From an uncultured Eubacterium sp. (lineage in GTDB: Bacteria; Bacillota; Clostridia; Lachnospirales; Lachnospiraceae), in the NCBI GenBank assembly GCA_948579355.1, contig CAPAOV010000011.1, positions 9,922 through 73,921 on the forward strand: DNA of 64,000 nt, in the 5' to 3' direction. Position numbers and translations under genes: made by a program. The stretch's first letter is position 1. Each line of letters begins with the position of its first letter. Positions 35,436 through 43,642 of the stretch are shown here, piece by piece. Under the pieces are notes generated by a model. The model made no database searches. It worked only from the letters and a program-made list of their open reading frames with translations, and was not told where the DNA came from.

Positions 35436-35593
35436 AGAAATGGGGTTAGTGTGAAAAATCACGCTAATGCGCTGATTTTTCACACAGTTATTTGTTTCTG
35501 AGCGAAAGCAAATAGCTGTGTTCCGACACGAGAAACTCTTCGAGCTTTCTCGTGCGGTTCTTCGCGATAAATCGCTCAGAAATGGGGCTAATA
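35436..35593 (+). promoter_or_regulatory. Structured leader with nested hairpins, leader ORF and loop pseudoknot
   Basis: Hairpin 1 pairs 35449-35461 with 35473-35485 (13 bp). Hairpin 2 pairs 35483-35494 with 35509-35520 (12 bp, one G-U) and shares bases with hairpin 1. Hairpin 3 pairs 35527-35535 with 35546-35554 (9 bp). The 14-base loop of hairpin 2 contains TTTCTGAGCGA (35495-35505), the exact complement of TCGCTCAGAAA (35572-35582), which abuts the initiation region of the kinase gene. AGAAATGGGG occurs at both ends (35436 and 35578); the first copy precedes a GTG that would start a 16-codon ORF (35451-35501). No known riboswitch pattern was recognised. It may be a cis-regulator or a copy of an interspersed repeat. 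Confidence 0.6.
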
Positions 35594-37954
35594 ATGAAAA
35601 GAGAAAAAAATTGGGAAATACAATATGGCGCTTTACAGCAGGCAATTAATAATACGGCTATTAATTACTTTTGGTATTATCCAAAAGAGAATTTAAACAT
35701 AATGTCAGAAAAAAGTTGTCGGGAATACAAATGTAAGTCCCGATATGAAGGTGCGCCGCAAAGTTTTGCGAAAGATTTCATTTTACCGTGGGAAATGGAA
35801 TCTTTTTATCATATGTGTGAGAAAATTAAGGCAGGGGGGGAAACTGCCACAGAAGTTTTTCACAGACCGGATGGCGTGAGTACATACCGTGTTACGATGA
35901 CAACAGTCGAGAGAGATGAAAATGGACAACCGAAAGAAGTAATAGGAATCATTGAGAATGATTGTATGAAGCAGCAGATGAATATAATAGAAGTGCTGGG
36001 TGAAATATATGAATCAAACTATTATGTAGATTTGAGGGGAAAGACATTTCAAGAAGTGAGAAGCAACGGTTATGCAAGAAAGGCTATCGGACGGGTGGGG
36101 GATGTTTTGGAAGCCGTCAAAACTTACTGTGAAAATTTAGTAGAAGATACTTATTATGACATTATGAAAGCGTTTATGGATATCGAGACTTTACCGGAGC
36201 GGTTGATGGAGACAAAGAGTATTTGTGTCGAATATTTGAGCAAAACAAGAAAATGGTACCGCGCTAGTTTTATTGTGGCAAAAAGAGATGAAAAGGGTGT
36301 GCCGATAGAAGCCATGTTTGCCATTGAGAATATTGACGAACTGAAGAAAAAGGAGCTTGATACTCAGTTCGCGCTCCGTGAAGCTTATGGTGCAGCCCGC
36401 CGGGCAAATCATGCGAAGTCGGATTTCCTCTCAAAGATGTCTCATGATATTCGTACGCCAATGAATGCAATTATTGGAATGACGGCGATTGCGGGAGCAC
36501 ATATTGATGAAAAAGACCGTGTTGTAGATTGTCTCAATAAAATAACAACATCATCCAAACATTTGTTGGGCTTGATAAATGAAGTATTGGATATGAGTAA
36601 AATTGAGGCGGGGAAATTAAATCTCAACGAAGAAGAGTTTAATTTGGCACAGTTGATTGACAATCTGTTAGAAATGGTAAGAACACAGGTAAAAGCCAAG
36701 CGCCATCATCTTAAAGTGCGCGTGCATGATATCCGGCATGAAAATGTTATTGGAGACAGTCTTCGCATCCAGCAGGTTTTTGTAAATCTGATGAGTAACG
36801 CCATTAAATATACGCCGGAGGGTGGAACTATTTTTCTGGAAATTACGGAAAAGAAATCTGAACAGAGTAAACTCGGAAGATATGAAATCGTCTTTGCCGA
36901 TACCGGTATTGGTATGTCGAAAGAGTTTGTGGAACAGATTTTTGAGCCGTTTGCCAGAGAAGAGGACAGCCGTGTGGACAAAATACAGGGAACAGGACTC
37001 GGAATGACAATTACAAAAAGTATTATTACGATGATGGGTGGCGATATAAAAGTAGAGAGTGTTCTCGGGAGAGGCTCCAAGTTTATTGTGACGATTTTCC
37101 TCAAATTGCAGGATGAGGAAGCCGTAAATATTGATGAATTTAAACAGCTTCCGGTTTTAGTTGTGGATGATGACGAGGATACTTGTGAAAGTACTTGTCT
37201 CGCTTTGCATGAATTGGGAATGAGGGGACATTATGTACTTAGTGGAGAAGAAGCGATTGAAGAGATTATAAGCGCCCACGAGCGGGGTGAAGACTATTTT
37301 AGCGTGATTATCGACTGGAAGATGCCGGGGATGGATGGTCTTCAGACGACAAAGGAAATAAGGAAGAGGGCGGGAGAAAATATGCCGATTGTTACATTCT
37401 CGGCGTATGACTGGACAGATATTGAACTGGAGGCCCGTGCGGCAGGAGCGGATGCTTTTATATCAAAGCCAATGTTTAAGTCTAAACTGGCAGTTGCCTT
37501 TAAGGATATCGTCTCCCGCGGAAAAGAAACAGAAGAATTGGACAACCCGATGGCATTTCCTGTGGAAGATTTTTCCGATAAGAGAATACTAATTGTGGAA
37601 GATAATGAAATCAATTGCGAGATTGTAAAAGAGATTCTTGGCATGACAGGAGTCGAAATGGAAGTGGCGGTGAACGGCAAAGAGGCAGTAAACATATTTC
37701 AGGCTTCCGAACCGAATCATTTTAACCTGATTTTTATGGATATACAGATGCCGATTATGAACGGTAATCAGGCGACGATGGCAATCCGTTCTTTGAACCG
37801 GAGAGACGCCAAATCCGTACCGATAGTCGCCATGACGGCAAATGCCTTTGCAGAAGATGTGGAAGCTGCCCTCAGCGCAGGGATGAATGAGCATTTGGCA
37901 AAGCCGGTAGAAGTTCAAAAATTGATGGAAACAATGAAAAAGTGGCTGCGCTAA
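35594..37954 (+). CDS. Cytoplasmic hybrid sensor histidine kinase with two receiver domains
   Basis: A 786-residue signalling protein without membrane segments. Order: two PAS-like sensory regions (about 1-120 and 125-260), a HisKA dimerisation domain with phospho-acceptor H284 in KMSHDIRTP, a HATPase domain (NAIKYTPEGG, DTGIGMS, GTGLGM), receiver 1 with phospho-acceptor D574 (IDWKMPGMDG), and receiver 2 with D716 (MDIQMPIMNG). It ends without an HPt or output domain, so a separate phosphotransfer protein is implied. ATG 35594 is used, with only a weak GGGG-type binding site; ATG 35582 is an alternative. The signal sensed is unknown. Confidence 0.9.
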   Translation: MKREKNWEIQYGALQQAINNTAINYFWYYPKENLNIMSEKSCREYKCKSRYEGAPQSFAKDFILPWEMESFYHMCEKIKAGGETATEVFHRPDGVSTYRVTMTTVERDENGQPKEVIGIIENDCMKQQMNIIEVLGEIYESNYYVDLRGKTFQEVRSNGYARKAIGRVGDVLEAVKTYCENLVEDTYYDIMKAFMDIETLPERLMETKSICVEYLSKTRKWYRASFIVAKRDEKGVPIEAMFAIENIDELKKKELDTQFALREAYGAARRANHAKSDFLSKMSHDIRTPMNAIIGMTAIAGAHIDEKDRVVDCLNKITTSSKHLLGLINEVLDMSKIEAGKLNLNEEEFNLAQLIDNLLEMVRTQVKAKRHHLKVRVHDIRHENVIGDSLRIQQVFVNLMSNAIKYTPEGGTIFLEITEKKSEQSKLGRYEIVFADTGIGMSKEFVEQIFEPFAREEDSRVDKIQGTGLGMTITKSIITMMGGDIKVESVLGRGSKFIVTIFLKLQDEEAVNIDEFKQLPVLVVDDDEDTCESTCLALHELGMRGHYVLSGEEAIEEIISAHERGEDYFSVIIDWKMPGMDGLQTTKEIRKRAGENMPIVTFSAYDWTDIELEARAAGADAFISKPMFKSKLAVAFKDIVSRGKETEELDNPMAFPVEDFSDKRILIVEDNEINCEIVKEILGMTGVEMEVAVNGKEAVNIFQASEPNHFNLIFMDIQMPIMNGNQATMAIRSLNRRDAKSVPIVAMTANAFAEDVEAALSAGMNEHLAKPVEVQKLMETMKKWLR

Positions 37955-37960
37955 ACAATC

Positions 37961-37989
37961 TTGCTAATTTGTACAAAATGGGGTACAAT
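37961..37989 (+). promoter_or_regulatory. Probable sigma-A promoter for the acyl-CoA synthetase gene
   Basis: TTGCTA (37961-37966), a 17-base spacer and TACAAT (37984-37989), starting seven bases after the kinase stop. It gives a leader of roughly 65 bases. Confidence 0.6.
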
Positions 37990-38062
37990 AACAATATCTG
38001 TGTTTGGTGCTCAAATCCGGGCAGCCGGATACAAGATTGATGTAACAACGGAGGATAGGAAA

Positions 38063-39697
38063 ATGCCTATTACAGATTTATTAGAGAGAAATGCCAGAAA
38101 GTACCCGAATGAGGTGAGTCTGGTTGAGATTAATCCTGAAATTCAGGAGAAAAGGCGCGTGACATGGCGTGATTATGAGCTTATTGAATCCAGTCCGCTC
38201 TGTCACTACCGCAGGGAGATTACATGGCATGTTTTTGATGAAAAAGCCAATCGTTTTGCCCAGCTTCTTTTGAGCAGGGGGATTGGAAAGGGCGATAAGG
38301 TAGCTATTCTTCTTATGAATTGTCTGGAGTGGCTGCCTATATATTTCGGCATTTTAAAGACAGGTGCATTAGCAGTTCCCTTAAATTTTCGTTATGCTTC
38401 TGATGAGATTGAATACTGTTTAAATTTGGCGGAAGCAGATGTAATGGTTTTTGGACCGGAATTTATTGGCCGTGTGGAAGAGATTGCGGACAAGATTAGC
38501 CAGAACCGTCTATTGTTTTATGTTGGCGGTGATTGTCCGTCTTTTGCGGAAGATTATGATAAATTGACGGCAAACTGTGCCAGTCTGTCGCCGGGGATTC
38601 CGATTTCCGATGAAGAAGATGCCGCCATTTATTTTTCTTCCGGAACAACCGGATTTCCGAAAGCTATTTTACATAATCATGAGAGTCTGATGCATTCCTG
38701 TAAAGTAGAGCAGATGCATCACAGTCAGACGCATGAGGATGTGTTCCTTTGTATTCCACCCCTTTATCATACGGGAGCGAAAATGCATTGGTTTGGCAGT
38801 TTGATGAGTGGGAGCAAGGCGGTGCTCTTAAAAGGAGTCACACCGAAGACGATTTTGGAGACAGTCTCAGAAGAAAAATGTACGATTGTCTGGCTTCTGG
38901 TTCCTTGGGCACAGGATATTTTAGTAGATTTGGACAGCGGGAAACTGGATATTAAAGATTTCCGGTTAGAACAGTGGCGTCTTATGCACATCGGCGCCCA
39001 GCCGGTGCCTCAGAGCCTGATTCGGCGCTGGAAAGAGTATTTCCCGTCCCATCAGTATGATACGAACTATGGTCTCAGTGAATCGATTGGGCCGGGATGT
39101 GTTCATCTTGGCGTGGAAAATATCCATAAAGTGGGGGCAATTGGCATACCCGGATACGGTTGGGAGACGATGATTGTCGGCCCGGATGGAAATGAGGTGG
39201 CGCAGGGAGAAGTCGGTGAACTGGCGGTAAAAGGCCCCGGTGTTATGACCTGTTATTATAACGATGAAGAAGCGACAAAAGAAGTTCTTCGCGACGGCTG
39301 GCTCTATACGGGAGATATGGCCGAGATGGACGAAGACGGATTTATCTATCTGGTAGACCGGAAAAAAGACGTTATCATCAGCGGAGGTGAGAATCTATAT
39401 CCGGTGCAGATTGAAAACTTCTTGAGTAAACATGAGGCAATTAAAGATGTGGCAGTGATTGGTTTGAAAGACGACCGTCTTGGCGAAATTGCCGCCGCTA
39501 TTATTGAGCTGGTGCCGGGAGTAATCTGTACGGAAGAAGAAATCAATGAATTTTGCAAAGGTCTTCCCCGTTATAAGAGACCTAGAAAAGTATTTTTTGC
39601 CGATGTGCCGAGAAACCCGACAGGCAAGATTGAAAAGCCGAAACTTCGCAAGATGTATCAAAGTGAAAATATAGTGGACGCACAAAATAGAGCATAA
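38063..39697 (+). CDS. AMP-forming acyl-CoA synthetase/ligase (ANL superfamily)
   Basis: Activates a carboxylic acid with ATP to an acyl-adenylate, then forms a CoA thioester. The 544 residues have the AMP-binding motif YFSSGTTGFPKA, the YGLSE motif, YTGDMAEMDEDGF and the C-terminal catalytic lysine region NPTGKIEKPKLRK. Substrate class (medium or long fatty acid, or aromatic acid) cannot be told from sequence. ATG 38063 has GGAGGA at good spacing; the longer frame from 37961 contains the promoter. It precedes gpmI by 14 bases, an odd metabolic pairing. Confidence 0.88.
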   Translation: MPITDLLERNARKYPNEVSLVEINPEIQEKRRVTWRDYELIESSPLCHYRREITWHVFDEKANRFAQLLLSRGIGKGDKVAILLMNCLEWLPIYFGILKTGALAVPLNFRYASDEIEYCLNLAEADVMVFGPEFIGRVEEIADKISQNRLLFYVGGDCPSFAEDYDKLTANCASLSPGIPISDEEDAAIYFSSGTTGFPKAILHNHESLMHSCKVEQMHHSQTHEDVFLCIPPLYHTGAKMHWFGSLMSGSKAVLLKGVTPKTILETVSEEKCTIVWLLVPWAQDILVDLDSGKLDIKDFRLEQWRLMHIGAQPVPQSLIRRWKEYFPSHQYDTNYGLSESIGPGCVHLGVENIHKVGAIGIPGYGWETMIVGPDGNEVAQGEVGELAVKGPGVMTCYYNDEEATKEVLRDGWLYTGDMAEMDEDGFIYLVDRKKDVIISGGENLYPVQIENFLSKHEAIKDVAVIGLKDDRLGEIAAAIIELVPGVICTEEEINEFCKGLPRYKRPRKVFFADVPRNPTGKIEKPKLRKMYQSENIVDAQNRA

Positions 39698-39711
39698 AGG
39701 AGAGTAAAATA

Positions 39712-41241
39712 ATGAGTAAGAAACCAACGGTTTTAATGATTTTGGATGGATATGGAATAAGTAATGAGACAGAGGGAAATGCCATTGCACAGGCAAAGAC
39801 ACCGGTGATGGACGGAATTTTGAAAAAGTACCCTCATGTGAAAGGCGAAGCCAGCGGTATGGCTGTGGGATTGCCGGATGGCCAGATGGGAAATTCCGAA
39901 GTAGGTCATACGAATATGGGAGCCGGACGCATTGTTTATCAAATGCTTGTGAAGATAACAAAAGATATTGAGGATGGAACTTTTTTTGAAAATAAGGCAT
40001 TGGTAAAGGCAATGGAGAACTGTAAAGAAAAGGATTCCTCTCTTCACCTGATGGGACTTCTTTCTCCGGGCGGCGTGCACAGTCATATGGAACATTTGTA
40101 CGGTCTGCTGGAAATGGCGAAAAGGAACGGTCTTTCCAAAGTATATGTTCATGCGTATCTGGATGGGCGTGATGTGCCGCCATCATCGGCTGCCGAATAT
40201 ATGGAAGAGGCAGTTGCCAAGATAAAAGAAATCGGCGTTGGCTCTGTGGCAACGATTTCCGGACGTTTTTATGCAATGGATAGAGATAATGCATGGGACC
40301 GTGAAGAAAAGGCATACGCGGCGCTTGTATATGGCGAGGGAGTAGAAGAAACCGATGCGGTACAGGCAATAAAAAATTCTTATGCCAATGATGTAACCGA
40401 TGAATTTATGCTTCCGACGGTAGTGGATAAAAATGGTATGATAAAGGAAGATGACAGCGTTATTTTCTTCAATTTCCGTCCGGACAGAGCAAGACAGTTG
40501 ACACGCGCTTTTGTGGATGCTGATTTTACTGGATTTGAGAGAAGAAACGGTTATTTCCCACTTACATTTGTCTGCATGGCGCAGTACGATGCGGAGATGC
40601 CAAATGTACTTGTAGCGTATCCGCCGGAAGAGTTGAAGATGACATTTGGCGAGTACTTATCAAAGAATGGCAAGACACAGCTTCGTTTGGCAGAGACACA
40701 GAAATATGCCCATGTAACGTTTTTCTTCAATGGAGGAGAGGAAAAGCAGTTTGAGGGAGAAGAGCGCATTCTTGTTGATTCCCCGAAAGTGGCGACGTTT
40801 GATGAGAAGCCGGAGATGAGCGCCTATGAAGTGTGTGATAACTTAGTAGAGGCGATTAAGTCCGATAAATACGATGTCATTATTGTGAATTTTGCCAATC
40901 CGGATATGGTTGGCCATACAGGCATTATAGAAGCTGCCATTAAGGCGATAGAAGCAGTTGATGAATGTGTCGGCAAGGCGTTGGATGCGGTGCTTGAAGT
41001 TGACGGACAGATGTTTATCTGTGCCGACCACGGCAATGCGGAAAAACTTCTTGATGAAGATTCGTCTCCGTTTACCGCACACACGACGAATCCGGTTCCG
41101 TTTATCGTTGTCAATTATGATGACAATGCTGTTCTTCGTGAGGGAGGTTGTCTGGCAGATATCGTGCCGACGCTGATTGAAATGATGGGTATGGAGCAGC
41201 CTGCGGAAATGACAGGAAAATCGCTTCTTGTCAGAGAGTAG
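39712..41241 (+). CDS. gpmI: 2,3-bisphosphoglycerate-independent phosphoglycerate mutase
   Basis: Interconverts 3- and 2-phosphoglycerate in glycolysis using two Mn ions. The 509 residues match the family. D12 in LDGYG and the nucleophile S62 in MGNSEVGH are visible, with C-terminal metal ligands in PDMVGHTG and DHGNAEKL. AAAGGAGAG precedes the ATG. A strong hairpin follows. Confidence 0.95.
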   Translation: MSKKPTVLMILDGYGISNETEGNAIAQAKTPVMDGILKKYPHVKGEASGMAVGLPDGQMGNSEVGHTNMGAGRIVYQMLVKITKDIEDGTFFENKALVKAMENCKEKDSSLHLMGLLSPGGVHSHMEHLYGLLEMAKRNGLSKVYVHAYLDGRDVPPSSAAEYMEEAVAKIKEIGVGSVATISGRFYAMDRDNAWDREEKAYAALVYGEGVEETDAVQAIKNSYANDVTDEFMLPTVVDKNGMIKEDDSVIFFNFRPDRARQLTRAFVDADFTGFERRNGYFPLTFVCMAQYDAEMPNVLVAYPPEELKMTFGEYLSKNGKTQLRLAETQKYAHVTFFFNGGEEKQFEGEERILVDSPKVATFDEKPEMSAYEVCDNLVEAIKSDKYDVIIVNFANPDMVGHTGIIEAAIKAIEAVDECVGKALDAVLEVDGQMFICADHGNAEKLLDEDSSPFTAHTTNPVPFIVVNYDDNAVLREGGCLADIVPTLIEMMGMEQPAEMTGKSLLVRE

Positions 41242-41270
41242 GAAATCGGCTATAAAGTAAAGAGTAACGA

Positions 41271-41314
41271 AAAAGCTATTCCTCGCTGGTATTGGCAGCA
41301 GGGGAATAGCTTTT
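41271..41314. terminator. Bidirectional intrinsic terminator between gpmI and the sugar-binding protein gene
   Basis: AAAAGCTATTCC (41271-41282) pairs with GGAATAGCTTTT (41303-41314), a 12-bp stem with A-rich and T-rich flanks on either side, so it can serve both converging genes. Confidence 0.8.
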
Positions 41315-41328
41315 CTGCATCATATCAT

Positions 41329-42798
41329 TCATTTTCCGGCTTTAAATTCCTCTATCCTTTTATTCAATGTCGCTAATGTTTCATCCCATTTTGAAGAAAG
41401 TTCTTCAATCTTCTTTGCCGGTGTTTTCTCTCTTGCATATACGGAATAACAGAAATCACCAGAATCAATCTCGCTCATCAATGGCAGATGAGATATCTGT
41501 ATATGTTTCTCATCAAGCATCATGGAAATCGTCTCTTTTACTGCACATTCGTCCATAAACTGTGGATAATACTGTTCCAGAGTCTGCTCTTTTGCTGTAT
41601 AGCCTGCCACGGGTTCTGTGTATTGGTCATAGGCAAACGCTATTTTTTCTGCTCTTTCCCTGTCAAAACAACTCGGCATTACGACAATGTTCTCGTCCGG
41701 AATTGTTTTATTGGAAGCTTTCTCATTCTTTTCATTATAGGGGAACATTACAAATCCCCATTCGTCATCCATCGTCACAAAAGAAGGCAGTTGGTATACA
41801 TCCGCCGTTATCATAGCTACATCACGGTCGCGGAATGCTGCCAGATACCAATTCCATACTGCACCTTGCGGTTTTGGTTTGAAATACCCTTTTTTAATCA
41901 TGTCCACGCCCCAGTTCATTGAATCAACAAATTCACGGGAGGCAATCATATTTTTATACCTGCCATCTTCTCCGCGGGCTACAAACGTCGCATTGTTATT
42001 AGCTGCACACAGTGGCAGATATTGTATCGAGTGGCCTGCCATCGCATACTGGTTCGTCTTTCCGTCTCCGTCCGTATCCTTTGTCAGTCTCTTACAATAC
42101 TCTTCAAATTTATCCCATGTCCACTGATTGCGTTTCTGTAGTTCATAGGGTTCATTCTTGTCAATACCCGCTTTCTTAAACATATCTTTATTATAGAAAA
42201 TGCCGCTGCGGGGTTCATTATCGGGATTCATGCCCCAAATGCCATCCCCGATACTCATCAGCTCACGTACTGTCGGATTCCATTTTTCTTCTGAAAAGTC
42301 AAACTCCGGCAATGTTGATAAATCATACATTAACCCCTTTAGCAAAGGTTCGCAAACGGCATCCGGAGGCAAATAATACAAATCACACAATGGGGTGTCT
42401 GCCATCACAGCGTTTACATAACCAGCCAATGCATCCGAATATGAATAAAGAGCATCACGGGTAATTGTAAAATGATATTGTTTCTCAATGCCCTGCCAGT
42501 AGTTGTTCTGTGCTTTGCCAAATTTGTCGGTTCTCGCAGCCAGCGTAATGCCGTCGGTAAACCAGTCGCCAATTTTAATATCCATTCCGTCCAGATTCTT
42601 AAACGACTTTTTCTTAGTAACAGAGTCGTCATTTAACGCCGAACCTGTAACAATTTCTTCTGTTATCGCTGAACCGGTAGCAGAGGAAACGTCATGAACT
42701 ACCTTGCCTGTCGGAGTCTCCTTACATCCTGCCAGCGTCGTTGCCGCCAATGTAAAGCAAAGTCCCAGAGCAATCAGCTTTTGTAAATTTGTCTTCAT
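41329..42798 (-). CDS. Extracellular solute (sugar)-binding lipoprotein
   Basis: A 489-residue ABC-type substrate-binding protein. The signal peptide ends in the lipobox LAGC (lipidated C25), followed by a Ser/Thr/Gly/Asp-rich spacer with two TGSA segments, then a family 1-like binding fold (FYNKDMFKKAGID, TKDTDGDGKTNQYAM, WGVDMIKKGYF). The calcium-loop-like DTDGDGKTN is typical of sugar-binding members. No permease or ATPase genes are nearby, so it must use components encoded elsewhere or act as a sensor. Transcribed alone on the minus strand. Confidence 0.87.
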   Translation of the reverse strand: MKTNLQKLIALGLCFTLAATTLAGCKETPTGKVVHDVSSATGSAITEEIVTGSALNDDSVTKKKSFKNLDGMDIKIGDWFTDGITLAARTDKFGKAQNNYWQGIEKQYHFTITRDALYSYSDALAGYVNAVMADTPLCDLYYLPPDAVCEPLLKGLMYDLSTLPEFDFSEEKWNPTVRELMSIGDGIWGMNPDNEPRSGIFYNKDMFKKAGIDKNEPYELQKRNQWTWDKFEEYCKRLTKDTDGDGKTNQYAMAGHSIQYLPLCAANNNATFVARGEDGRYKNMIASREFVDSMNWGVDMIKKGYFKPKPQGAVWNWYLAAFRDRDVAMITADVYQLPSFVTMDDEWGFVMFPYNEKNEKASNKTIPDENIVVMPSCFDRERAEKIAFAYDQYTEPVAGYTAKEQTLEQYYPQFMDECAVKETISMMLDEKHIQISHLPLMSEIDSGDFCYSVYAREKTPAKKIEELSSKWDETLATLNKRIEEFKAGK

Positions 42799-42842
42799 TA
42801 TCTAACACGTCCTTCCCACCTTAGATTTCATTCGCTAGTTTC

Positions 42843-42871
42843 ATTATACATCAGAAAATATTCTTTGAAAA
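42843..42871 (-). promoter_or_regulatory. Candidate promoter of the sugar-binding protein gene
   Basis: On the minus strand: TTTTCA (42871-42866), 17 bases, TATAAT (42848-42843) preceded directly by TG. The -35 is poor, so an activator may be needed. Confidence 0.45.
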
Positions 42872-42901
42872 CAATGTTTTACCAATACTTTCAATCTCCG
42901 G

Positions 42902-42931
42902 TTGTACATTGGTATCTGTGCGTGTTACAAT
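42902..42931 (+). promoter_or_regulatory. Probable sigma-A promoter of crcB
   Basis: TTGTAC (42902-42907), 18 bases, TACAAT (42926-42931) with TG upstream of the -10. The resulting leader is only about 25 bases, too short for a fluoride riboswitch. Confidence 0.6.
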
Positions 42932-42961
42932 AGTTGCAATACGATTGGGAGGAAGAAAAAA

Positions 42962-43327
42962 ATGGGTTTTTTATGGGTTGCATCAGGTGGTGCCGTTGGC
43001 GCAATGTGTAGATACGCTGTCAGTTTGATACCGGTAAAAGCGACATTTCCGTTTCTGACTCTTGTTACCAATATAGCGGGGGCCATATTAATTGGATTCA
43101 TAGTCGGAATTGTCAGCACAGGGGAAGATATTTCACAAAACAGTATTCTATTTTGGAAGACAGGCGTTTGTGGCGGTTTTACCACTTTTTCTACATTTTC
43201 ACTGGAGGCGTATAAGTTGATAGAGGACAGGTTATATATTCAGGGCGGATTATACGTTGTGTTAAGTGTAGTATGCTGTATACTGGGAGTCTTGTGCGGC
43301 AAAAGACTGGCATTATTGTTACGGTAA
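42962..43327 (+). CDS. crcB: Fluoride channel CrcB/Fluc
   Basis: Exports fluoride as a dual-topology dimer. The 121 residues have four membrane helices, GGAVGAMCRY, TLVTNIAGAILIGF (the conserved Asn) and the signature GFTTFSTFSLE. ATG 42962 follows GGGAGGA; the upstream frame includes promoter sequence. Only one crcB copy is present here, so a homodimer is expected unless a second gene lies elsewhere. Confidence 0.92.
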   Translation: MGFLWVASGGAVGAMCRYAVSLIPVKATFPFLTLVTNIAGAILIGFIVGIVSTGEDISQNSILFWKTGVCGGFTTFSTFSLEAYKLIEDRLYIQGGLYVVLSVVCCILGVLCGKRLALLLR

Positions 43328-43376
43328 ATGCCTCTTGCATGTTCAAGAAAAGATAGACAATAGATAATTTAAGCAA

Positions 43377-43410
43377 CAGGAAAGCAGCTCTGCGGGGAAC
43401 TGCTTTCCTG
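43377..43410 (+). terminator. Intrinsic terminator after crcB
   Basis: CAGGAAAGCAG (43377-43387) pairs with CTGCTTTCCTG (43400-43410), an 11-bp perfect stem with a 12-base loop, followed by a T-rich tail including TTTTT. Confidence 0.75.
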
Positions 43411-43431
43411 TGTTATGTTTTTACTTTTCGT

Positions 43432-43638
43432 TCATCGAAAAAGGACGCAGTTACCGCTTTCGCGGTAATAGCGAATCCGTTTTTCAAGTGGTTCGCGTCC
43501 GCATTCCAATCGTTCACCGAGACAGTCAAGGCAAAGAAAACGAGAGGCTGTCCGGTCGACGAGTTTCATAAAAATTGCTTTTTCATCCGAACTTAACTGC
43601 TTTTCGCAGTTCATGCATAAATTATGTAGCGCTGTCAT
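43432..43638 (-). CDS. Small cysteine-rich protein, possible zinc ribbon
   Basis: 68 residues with two Cys-x2-Cys pairs (CMNC near residue 8 and CLDC near 35) and two further cysteines (LECG, GNCV). This arrangement suggests one treble-clef or zinc-ribbon fold. It starts four bases after the stop of the alpha-galactosidase gene, so it is probably translated by coupling, as no strong binding site is seen. The spacing resembles the anti-sigma factor Gin/CsfB only loosely; I do not recognise the family and assign no function. Confidence 0.6.
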   Translation of the reverse strand: MTALHNLCMNCEKQLSSDEKAIFMKLVDRTASRFLCLDCLGERLECGREPLEKRIRYYRESGNCVLFR

Positions 43639-43642
43639 TTGT

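Noticed and set aside
39395..40369. 324-residue minus-strand frame across the acyl-CoA synthetase/gpmI junction
   Set aside because: It lies over two well-supported genes, is rich in His/Pro/Arg/Ser as expected from a shadow frame, and has no binding site.
42799..42961. Fluoride riboswitch before crcB
   Set aside because: The leader after the likely promoter is only about 25 bases and the conserved fluoride-aptamer pattern is not present.
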